A stretch of 64,000 nt of DNA from Flocculibacter collagenilyticus. GTDB lineage: Bacteria; Pseudomonadota; Gammaproteobacteria; Enterobacterales; Alteromonadaceae. The stretch spans positions 186,001 to 250,000 of the forward strand of contig NZ_CP059888.1 in the NCBI RefSeq assembly GCF_016469335.1. The letters are read 5' to 3'. A program made the position numbers and the translations under genes. The notes beneath the pieces were generated by a model that saw only the letters and a list, made by a program, of their open reading frames with translations, searched no databases and was not told the DNA's origin. This document shows positions 45,440 through 52,967 of the stretch, in pieces (the first letter of the stretch is position 1; each line of letters starts with the position of its first letter).

Positions 45440-45471
45440 TCAAGAGACAGCCTATCTCGGGTGGTTTTTTT

Positions 45472-45703
45472 ATGCCTGTCTTCATTATAGCCTTTGGGAG
45501 TGTGTTGGAGTGCTTCTTGGCAAACCATATACCTATTGCTCATCAATCGATTGACCCCCTGATCATTGCTGTTTAAGGCCATAGATAAAAAGGTGATGTA
45601 GCCATCCTACGAGCATCTGAGCTAGCATTCAAAGCATTATCAATTGAGGCCAAAGTAGCCTCATTTCAGTTTATATAACTTGGTAAGTGATATTACAGGC
45701 AAT
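45472..45703. other. Intergenic stretch after the IS element
   Basis: About 230 bases with no open frame of note. It is the original 3' flank of the acyl-CoA dehydrogenase terminator and leads to the bidirectional terminator of the TonB-dependent receptor gene. Nothing else is seen. Confidence 0.6.
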
Positions 45704-45732
45704 AAAAAACCAGCCATAAGGCTGGTTTTTTT
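45704..45732 (-). terminator. Bidirectional rho-independent terminator
   Basis: AAAAAACCAGCC (45704-45715), loop ATAA, then GGCTGGTTTTTT (45720-45731). It is 22 bp beyond the TonB-dependent receptor stop codon on the minus strand, with A/T tracts on both sides so it works in both directions. Confidence 0.9.
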
Positions 45733-45753
45733 GATGAGGGATAAATCTATCAA

Positions 45754-48660
45754 TTAAAGAGAGATTTTAACACCTGCGTATACTTTACGACCCATTAGGT
45801 CATACATTGCATTTGTAACATAGCCAGGAGGTAACTTATCAAACACATTACGAATACCCATGTTAAATGATGCATTGTCGTTCAGCTCATAGTTCATAGA
45901 CAGGTCATGAGTAGTAATTGAGCCAATGTGACCTGGATTAAGATCTTCTGGGCTACCGCCACCTGGAGACACGTCGTACGTTACTACACGATCGATATAA
46001 CGAGTTGTCCAGCCAAACGCTAACTGGTCAATCTTATAGTCAGCACTTAAACGTAGTTGCAATTTAGGGTCGCCAACCTCGCCTTCTTCAACATTAATTT
46101 CATCAGGACGGTCTTGGAATTCAAACTGCTCTAGCTCAAGTAGTTTATTTGCTAAGAAATTAACTTTAAACTCACCAGCATAATCCATCACTTGCATTGG
46201 CATAGTGTGTAACACTTGTAGCTCAAGGCCGCGTGTTGTATATGCTGACGCGTTTAAGTAACCAGAACGAACCAGTTCGATATCAAAGTTAGCATTACGA
46301 TCAATTTGTGAACAATATCCTGCATCAGGACCACCAGTTGCATCTACACAGTTATCAGCAATATCTTGTGCAGCAACTTCAATAATCGCATCTTCAATTT
46401 CAATATCGTAATAATCTAGTGTAATAGAGAAATCTTCAATAAACGATGGTGTCCATACGATACCAGCAGTTAAAGAAGTTGACTCTTCAGGATTAAGCTC
46501 AGAGTTACCGCCAGATAATGTATCAACACTTACGTTGTCGTTAGCTTCAAAGCCATCAGGCATGCCTAGTGCTTTACAGTTAGCTGCGCGATCTGGATCG
46601 TCAGGTATGTTGTCTGCATCACATGGATCTGATACTCGTGCAAAGCCTGGAGATAGTGGACTAAATGCTTCTGAAATATTTGGTGCACGTACTGCTTGGC
46701 CGTATGTACCACGAATTCTGAAGTCATCAATAGGCGCATACATTAAGCCTATTTTCCATGCATCCGTTTCACCAGCATGTGAGTAATCAGCTGTACGGTA
46801 TGCAGCATCAAGTGTTAGTTCTTCAATACCTGTAAGACCAGCAAATAATGGAAGGCTTATTTCAATGTAGCTTTCTGTTACATCGTACGCACCAAATTCA
46901 TCAGGTGTAGCAGCACTTGTTAAGAATCCAGCTTTCGTGAATTCATCAGTTGTAATTTCTGACTCTTCTTCACGATACTCAAAACCAGCAGCAATCGCAA
47001 TTGGGCCACCTTGTAAGTCGAAAAACTCACTTGTGTCAGTAACAAAAGAAGCACCGATGATTTCTTGAGAAATTCTGTCTTGGCGAGTTACGTCAGCAGA
47101 TACCCAATCACGTGCAGCTTCAGATGCTTGACCGAAACCAAATGGATTATATGCAACACAGTCACCACCATTTACACTGGCAGGGTCGGTATAGTCTTCG
47201 CCTTGTGCACTTGCTACTTGACTACGACAAGCCGCTTCACCTGTTTCTGGATCAATCACTGAGTCTAATGCAGCTGTGAAGTTTCCAGGTAGTAAATCAT
47301 TTAGCGTTTTACGGCGGTTACGAGTTTCACCATAAACATAATACACTTCATAATCAAAGTCAGTTTCACTTAACGTGAAATCGCCTTCTAATGCTGCTGT
47401 GTAACGGAATAATTCACGGCGGTTATCAGCTGAACGGTTACCTAGCTCATCAAAGAATTTAGCCATTGTAACGTTAGTCTGACCTGCATCTAAAAGCACT
47501 TCTCTTAAAGAGTCGTCAAGGAATGCGTTATCTTCTACATTTACAGAGATATTACCGAAACGGAATGACGGCTGATATTGCTGTTCGATATCAGAGCGAG
47601 CGTATTTAAAGTCACTGACGAACGTTAAGTTATCTGTTAATTGATAGTTGAAGCTTGAACCAACAGAGATGCGCTCGATACCTGGTAGAAAGTTTTCATA
47701 ATCTTCAGTATTGAAACATGAGTCACAGCCATTTGGGAAAGAACCGAATGCGAAGCTGTTTGACTGGTCGCGCTCTACTTGAACAAATGGATTACCATCG
47801 TTATCAAATGTATAACGACCTGCACCACCACCAAATGGGTTTAATACGCCATAGGCGTTGATCATTTCAGAGTAAACACGTGGTACACGTAGTCTGTCAG
47901 GGATGCCATCTTCTTCACCTTGGCTATCAGGGTTAGCAACAGTGCCCCAACCATCGAACTGACGAATATCTTCTGACATCACTTCTTTAGTGCGCTCAAT
48001 ACCAGCGAAGAAAGTTACATTACCTTTACCGTTAGATAAGTCAGCACCCGCTAGGAAAGTAATACCATGGTTACGTGAGCCAACACCTTCTGTAGAACTT
48101 GTACCGCTTACATTTAACTCGAAACCTTCGTAGTCATCTTTTAAGATAACATTCACAACACCTGATACAGCGTCAGAACCATAAATTGCTGATGCACCAC
48201 CAGTAATTACTTCAACGCGTTTAATTAGGCTAGTAGGAATAGTCGTTAAGTCAACTTGAGCAGAACCTGGTACACCGGCAACATGGCGCTTACCGTTAAC
48301 TAGTACTAAGGTACGGTTAGAGCCTAAGCGACGTAAATCAGGAGAACTGATACCAGCAAATGCATTACTGTTGTTATTACCAACAAGAGTGTCAGTTGCG
48401 CCGATTGCTGGTAATTCACTTAATAAGCTACCTAGGTCAGTAAGACCAAACTTAGCAATATCTTGCTCGTCTAATGAAATAACAGGAGTAGGCTGAGATA
48501 ATTCTGCACGTGCAATACGAGAACCCGTTACTTCAACTCTTTCGATTTCTTGTCCTTCAGTTGATTCTTCAGCAGCTAATGCTGAAAACGCTGGCAACGT
48601 CATTGAGCCAGCAAGTAAAGCAAATTGAACTGCTTTACTTACTTTAGTCTTATAGATCAT
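45754..48660 (-). CDS. TonB-dependent outer-membrane receptor
   Basis: 968-aa receptor. The signal peptide ends near F-S-A-L-A-A. A TonB-box-like E-R-V-E-V-T-G-S-R-I segment lies at ~40-50, then a plug domain (~60-170, with A-I-Y-G-S-D-A-V-S-G-V-V-N-V-I) and a long beta-barrel with repeated aromatic strands to the C terminus. The T-G-S-R-I plus L-V-N-G-K-R style is shared with the many substrate receptors of Alteromonadales, often for peptides, sugars or nucleosides. No neighbouring enzyme points to the substrate. Confidence 0.92.
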   Translation of the reverse strand: MIYKTKVSKAVQFALLAGSMTLPAFSALAAEESTEGQEIERVEVTGSRIARAELSQPTPVISLDEQDIAKFGLTDLGSLLSELPAIGATDTLVGNNNSNAFAGISSPDLRRLGSNRTLVLVNGKRHVAGVPGSAQVDLTTIPTSLIKRVEVITGGASAIYGSDAVSGVVNVILKDDYEGFELNVSGTSSTEGVGSRNHGITFLAGADLSNGKGNVTFFAGIERTKEVMSEDIRQFDGWGTVANPDSQGEEDGIPDRLRVPRVYSEMINAYGVLNPFGGGAGRYTFDNDGNPFVQVERDQSNSFAFGSFPNGCDSCFNTEDYENFLPGIERISVGSSFNYQLTDNLTFVSDFKYARSDIEQQYQPSFRFGNISVNVEDNAFLDDSLREVLLDAGQTNVTMAKFFDELGNRSADNRRELFRYTAALEGDFTLSETDFDYEVYYVYGETRNRRKTLNDLLPGNFTAALDSVIDPETGEAACRSQVASAQGEDYTDPASVNGGDCVAYNPFGFGQASEAARDWVSADVTRQDRISQEIIGASFVTDTSEFFDLQGGPIAIAAGFEYREEESEITTDEFTKAGFLTSAATPDEFGAYDVTESYIEISLPLFAGLTGIEELTLDAAYRTADYSHAGETDAWKIGLMYAPIDDFRIRGTYGQAVRAPNISEAFSPLSPGFARVSDPCDADNIPDDPDRAANCKALGMPDGFEANDNVSVDTLSGGNSELNPEESTSLTAGIVWTPSFIEDFSITLDYYDIEIEDAIIEVAAQDIADNCVDATGGPDAGYCSQIDRNANFDIELVRSGYLNASAYTTRGLELQVLHTMPMQVMDYAGEFKVNFLANKLLELEQFEFQDRPDEINVEEGEVGDPKLQLRLSADYKIDQLAFGWTTRYIDRVVTYDVSPGGGSPEDLNPGHIGSITTHDLSMNYELNDNASFNMGIRNVFDKLPPGYVTNAMYDLMGRKVYAGVKISL

Positions 48661-49234
48661 TTTTTTTCCTAATCCCGGAGTTAACTTTAACTAAATATAT
48701 TTACTTAAAACTTATTATAATTTTGTCTTAATTTATCTTTGGGCAGTGAAATTAAGGAATGCCAATATATCACTGGTTTTGAAAATCTCAACAGTGAAAA
48801 GTGGGCTTTTAAATCTCATTTGTTTACATTTATTAAACAGTTTTTGGTTGTTTTTTATCTGTGATAGTACTTTTTTCCTTGTTTTATTGGGTGTTTGTGA
48901 TTTTTAAATGTTAACAAAAAAGGTTTCTGAATAATTATATCTGTAAGAAAATGTGTACAAATATACATTTTATCGGTAATGACGCGGGTATTTGTATTTT
49001 GAACTTTTTAATATTTAGTGCTTATTTTTCATTTTTCAGTCATTTTGGTTGTTTATAGCGCAATAGGAAATGGCGACTAGACGCTTTTTCTTTTCTTCAC
49101 TCTTTTATAGTGATTTAAATAGTTAGATAATGCTCAGCAATGCATTTTGGGTTAAGAAATTCATTGTGCTTGATAATTTAACGTACTGTGCTGTTATTTA
49201 AAGTACGGCGCATGTCCATTAGGTGTTTAAAAGC
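48661..49234. other. AT-rich divergent region between receptor gene and dnaB
   Basis: About 570 bases, very AT-rich, without any credible frame. It must hold the receptor promoter (minus) and the dnaB promoter (plus). Long T and A runs are scattered through it; no operator with clear symmetry was found. Confidence 0.6.
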
Positions 49235-50617
49235 ATGGCGAAAAAAGAAAGAGACATTGAGTCTTTAAAAGTTCCTCCAAATTCGTTGGAAGCTGAGCAG
49301 TCTGTCTTAGGCGGTCTTATGCTGAACAATGAAGCGTGGGATATTGTTGCGGGTACTGTGGTTGCGAAAGATTTTTATTCTTTAGCACACAAAACTGCTT
49401 TTTCTGCGATGGAACGCTTAATGGCAACGAATCAGCCATTAGATTTGATCACGGTTACGGAAGAGTTAGAGAAAAATAACGATCTAGAAAAGGCCGGTGG
49501 TTTTGGGTATTTAGGTGAAATAGCGAAAAATACACCTAGTGCTGCGAATGTAAGGGCCTATGCTGAGATTGTTCGTGATAAAGCGATTATTCGTGAACTG
49601 CTGGGGGCCGTAAATGATATTTCTAATACGTGTTTTCAACCTGAAGGCCGATCTGCAACTGAATTACTAGACTTTGCTGAAAGCAAGGTATTTAAAATTG
49701 CTGAGCAACGCTCTAAATCTGATGAAGGGCCTGAGTCAGTTTTAAAAATTCTTGAGAAAACCGTTGATAAAATAGAAGAACTAATGCGTTTACCGCAAGA
49801 CGGTGTGACAGGGGTGTCTACAGGTTACACTGACTTAGACAAGATGACTGCAGGATTACAGTCATCTGATTTAGTTATTGTTGCCGCGCGTCCTTCAATG
49901 GGTAAAACAACGTTTGCGATGAACTTGTGTGAAAACGCAGCACTAACGCAAGACAAACCAGTGCTCATTTTCTCACTAGAAATGCCGTCAGAACAAATCA
50001 TGATGCGTATGTTGGCGTCATTAGGTCGTATTGACCAAACAAAAGTACGTACCGGTGCCTTGGATGATGAAGATTGGGCAAGGTTGTCTTCAACCATGGG
50101 CCTTATGTCAGAAAAAGCGAAAATGTATATCGATGATTCGGCGGGCTTAACACCTACTGAAGTTCGCTCGCGTGCACGCAGAGTGGCACGAGATCATGGT
50201 GGTATCAGCATGATCATGGTCGACTACTTGCAGTTAATGAAAGTGCCTGAGTTTTCAGAAAATAGAACATTAGAAATTGCAGAAATTTCGCGTTCATTAA
50301 AAGCCTTAGCCAAAGAATTAGAATGCCCAGTCGTGGCGCTGTCGCAGCTAAACCGTTCATTGGAGCAACGAGCGGATAAGCGCCCGGTTAACTCGGATTT
50401 ACGTGAATCAGGCTCAATCGAGCAAGACGCCGACTTAATTATGTTTATTTATCGTGACGAGGTATATCACGATACGACAGAAGAAAACCGCAACGTCGCT
50501 GAAATTATAATTGGTAAGCAACGTAATGGGCCTATTGGAAAATTGCCGCTGACTTTCCAAGGCAAGTTCTCGCGTTTTGATAATTACGCGGGTAACTCAT
50601 TCGACTATGGTGAATAA
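49235..50617 (+). CDS. dnaB: Replicative DNA helicase DnaB
   Basis: Hexameric 5'-3' helicase of the replication fork (460 aa). The N-terminal domain (~1-115) has S-L-E-A-E-Q-S-V-L-G-G-L. The RecA-like motor has the Walker A loop A-R-P-S-M-G-K-T-T (~220-228), Walker B M-I-M-V-D-Y-L-Q-L (~320-328) and S-Q-L-N-R-S-L-E (~365-372). The ATG at 49235 is preferred to the GTG at 49223, with AGGTG upstream. It is followed by alr, an order also seen in other gammaproteobacteria. Confidence 0.97.
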   Translation: MAKKERDIESLKVPPNSLEAEQSVLGGLMLNNEAWDIVAGTVVAKDFYSLAHKTAFSAMERLMATNQPLDLITVTEELEKNNDLEKAGGFGYLGEIAKNTPSAANVRAYAEIVRDKAIIRELLGAVNDISNTCFQPEGRSATELLDFAESKVFKIAEQRSKSDEGPESVLKILEKTVDKIEELMRLPQDGVTGVSTGYTDLDKMTAGLQSSDLVIVAARPSMGKTTFAMNLCENAALTQDKPVLIFSLEMPSEQIMMRMLASLGRIDQTKVRTGALDDEDWARLSSTMGLMSEKAKMYIDDSAGLTPTEVRSRARRVARDHGGISMIMVDYLQLMKVPEFSENRTLEIAEISRSLKALAKELECPVVALSQLNRSLEQRADKRPVNSDLRESGSIEQDADLIMFIYRDEVYHDTTEENRNVAEIIIGKQRNGPIGKLPLTFQGKFSRFDNYAGNSFDYGE

Positions 50618-50665
50618 GGTGACAGGTGAATAAGCGGTGATAGTAATATTAAGAGTGCCACAGGT

Positions 50666-51757
50666 TTGATTTCTGCAACGGCCGAAATTAGCGTTAGTGC
50701 ACTGCAGCATAATTTAGCTCGTGTTAGAGCATTCGCGCCGCATTCGCAAGTACTGGCGGTACTTAAAGCGAATGCCTATGGCCACGGTATGAGCCGTACG
50801 GCAAAGCATTTAGATAATGCAGATGCCTTTGGCGTGGCGCGTATTGGTGAGGCGTTAAGATTACGCGAGCAGGGCATTACTAAGTCTGTGGTATTGATGG
50901 AAGGCTTTTTTGAGGCTGAAGAAGTTTACGACTTAGTTGAGTATGGCTTTGAAACCGTGGTGCAAAACCAACATCAATTAGATGCCATAGTATATAGTAA
51001 GCTAAGAAAACCGATAAAAGTCTGGCTAAAGATTGATACGGGTATGCATCGGTTAGGCATTGAACCCGAACAGTTTGAGCACTTTTATCGTACATTGGTA
51101 AACAGCCCTAACGTTCTTAAGCCTATTGTGGTGATGAGCCACTTCGCTTGTGCTGATGAACATGACAATCCGTTTAATCAGCAACAGATGCAGGTGTTTG
51201 ATGGCTGTATGGCTGATACAACCCACAGTGCTGCACCACCATTGCTGTCGTTAGCAAATTCTGCTGCTGTTGTTAACTATCCAAGCTCACATCACAACTG
51301 GGTGAGGCCGGGAATTATGCTTTATGGCATTTCGCCTGTGGCAGAGCATATTGGACAAAAATATGGTTTGCAGCCAGCGATGGCGATGAAGTCCAAGCTG
51401 ATTGCCGTGCGTAAAATAAAAAAAGATGAAGCGGTTGGCTATGGCTCTGCGTGGCGAAGCCATGATGAAACTTTTATTGGCGTGGTGGCAATAGGTTATG
51501 GAGATGGCTATCCGCGCCATGCCCCCAATGGCACACCAGTATTGGTTAACGGTCGACAAGTGCCTTTAGTGGGGCGAGTGTCGATGGATATGATCACGGT
51601 TGATTTAGGCAAGCAAAGCCACGACAAAATTGGTGATGAAGTTTTACTCTGGGGGGCGGAATTGCCAATAGAGGTTGTTGCGGAAAAAGCAGGAACGATT
51701 GCATATCAACTGATTTGTAACATCACCCGTAGGGTGAATCTACATTATGTAGACTAA
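50666..51757 (+). CDS. alr: Alanine racemase
   Basis: PLP enzyme giving D-alanine for peptidoglycan (363 aa). The PLP lysine is in A-V-L-K-A-N-A-Y-G-H-G (residues ~32-42), and the catalytic Tyr region is V-G-Y-G-S-A-W (near 255). The R-V-S-M-D-M motif follows. The start is a TTG at 50666, with a weak AAGAG site; no ATG or GTG fits the conserved N terminus. It lies 48 bp after dnaB, probably in one transcript. Confidence 0.95.
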   Translation: MISATAEISVSALQHNLARVRAFAPHSQVLAVLKANAYGHGMSRTAKHLDNADAFGVARIGEALRLREQGITKSVVLMEGFFEAEEVYDLVEYGFETVVQNQHQLDAIVYSKLRKPIKVWLKIDTGMHRLGIEPEQFEHFYRTLVNSPNVLKPIVVMSHFACADEHDNPFNQQQMQVFDGCMADTTHSAAPPLLSLANSAAVVNYPSSHHNWVRPGIMLYGISPVAEHIGQKYGLQPAMAMKSKLIAVRKIKKDEAVGYGSAWRSHDETFIGVVAIGYGDGYPRHAPNGTPVLVNGRQVPLVGRVSMDMITVDLGKQSHDKIGDEVLLWGAELPIEVVAEKAGTIAYQLICNITRRVNLHYVD

Positions 51758-51812
51758 TATGCAGTTTGCAATGCATTCCCGCTTGTACAACGCTAAATTG
51801 TTGCTGTTGAAA

Positions 51813-52310
51813 TTACGCTAACTGATTAAACAACTGCCCGCTGACCACTGCATCTTTATCTAGCGATTCTTGTGTAATAAATCTATCCGTAACATTGTTG
51901 GTTGTATTCAGTGTTTCGTTTCCAACTGGTCGCGCCTCTTGCCTATCAATCAAATTAGATAAAGTACGTTGAGCGCCTTCTGTTTCAGCCGTTTCTACCG
52001 CGATAACTGCTTGCACATTTCGTGGCGTAAGTCCGGGATTAACTAAATTACTATCAGCCTCACCACTTACAAACCGAAACGTTGGGTCGGGATCACCCTG
52101 ATTAATCCCCGGTGTGGCGTTGGGATCGTTTGTCGTGTTGTCAGCCACTTTTACTGCAAAACGTTCCTGATCGATTCGTGCATTAATCGGGCTAGGATTA
52201 TTCTCATCAGCGCCTACCACTTCATTTGGCCTGCGTACTGCAATACGTGTATCGTTTGGGAGTGATGTCGACGTCCTCAGGTCTGGCACACCAGCTGCTA
52301 TATCCACCAT
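51813..52310 (-). CDS. Hypothetical protein, low complexity
   Basis: 165-aa frame rich in N, T, D, P and R, lacking a signal peptide, membrane helix, cysteine or known motif. Composition suggests a disordered protein. It is convergent with alr and has no operon partner. The frame is long for chance and free of opposing genes, but the product is not recognised. Confidence 0.5.
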   Translation of the reverse strand: MVDIAAGVPDLRTSTSLPNDTRIAVRRPNEVVGADENNPSPINARIDQERFAVKVADNTTNDPNATPGINQGDPDPTFRFVSGEADSNLVNPGLTPRNVQAVIAVETAETEGAQRTLSNLIDRQEARPVGNETLNTTNNVTDRFITQESLDKDAVVSGQLFNQLA

Positions 52311-52673
52311 TGCTTTACCCTCATCTTAAATGGCAATGCGGTTCATACCCTTATACATCTAACTACTTCGAGTATTCGTCTCGCGTTATATGCTACATGA
52401 AACTCTACGTGCAATAAGTATAGTAGAAATTTAACTAATGTGAGCATTGAGTAAGATCAGGATCGTTTTTTTAGTAATGATTGTGGCTTAAATGTACTCA
52501 AGTTGTTGAATCGGCATGCAATGTAATCCGTGGAGAAAAAAGGGAGGTTAAATTCAGTACAAGATTAGCTACTAGTCAGTTTGTTTTCTAATAATATTCA
52601 GGTGCAAATTGAGTAACAGCGTTAAGCTTGAACATACCAATTATGGTAATGGTATGTAGCATAGGGAAATAAA
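52311..52673. other. Intergenic region with an inverted repeat
   Basis: About 360 bases with no gene. ACATACC (52632-52638) and GGTATGT (52651-52657) form a seven-base inverted repeat with a 12-base spacer just before the small ORF at 52674; it may be an operator or a leader hairpin. The rest is AT-rich with nothing clear. Confidence 0.5.
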
Positions 52674-52967
52674 ATGGACAGGTTAATTAGCCGTATTTAT
52701 ATACACAATATATTAGCGGTGTTTTCAAGGATAGGAGCACACAAGGAACAAATTAAGATCGGGCTGATAGTTTTATCCATAGTGACTATATTACTTCATG
52801 TTTCGATACTAAATACGCGTACAGGGATAAGTACAAGTGGTCATGCGAATTTAGTGAATAATAATCAAAATTATGCTTATGTTATTTATAGTGACTGTAT
52901 GATGTGGACGTACTTTTCGAAAACAGAGCCTGTGAATGTGAAATTGACGCCAGAGTGTAAGACTTAA
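52674..52967 (+). CDS. Small single-span membrane protein, unknown
   Basis: 97-aa frame with a good AGGGA site upstream. One hydrophobic helix lies at residues ~27-45 (I-G-L-I-V-L-S-I-V-T-I-L-L). Two cysteines occur in the C-terminal part, which would be periplasmic. Its last bases overlap the stop codon of the convergent regulator gene by four bases. No family is recognised, so it is hypothetical. Confidence 0.55.
   Translation: MDRLISRIYIHNILAVFSRIGAHKEQIKIGLIVLSIVTILLHVSILNTRTGISTSGHANLVNNNQNYAYVIYSDCMMWTYFSKTEPVNVKLTPECKT

Larger units (their letters stand above)
43955..45461 (+). mobile_element. IS4-family element of the IS50/Tn5 type with 11-bp target duplication
   Basis: The element spans 43966-45450. 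Its left end is CTGTCTCTTATACACAAAT and the right end, inverted, is CTGTCTCTTGATCACAAG. These are near the Tn5 mosaic or outside end and the inside end respectively. Exact 11-bp copies of CCTATCTCGGG flank it (43955-43965 and 45451-45461); IS50 usually makes 9 bp, so two bases may be chance. One complete transposase gene fills it. Confidence 0.92.
43945..45471 (+). terminator. Acyl-CoA dehydrogenase terminator split by the IS4-family element
   Basis: Left arm AAAAAAACCACC (43945-43956) and right arm GGTGGTTTTTTT (45460-45471) are exact complements and would form a 12-base stem with loop TATCTCG if the 1.5-kb element were removed. The two halves are now too far apart to work. The right-hand copy of the target duplication leaves only CC/GG near the T tract. 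Confidence 0.85.

Noticed and set aside
45472-45703. Possible gene remnant after the IS element
   Set aside because: No frame of useful length or recognisable protein sequence in either strand.
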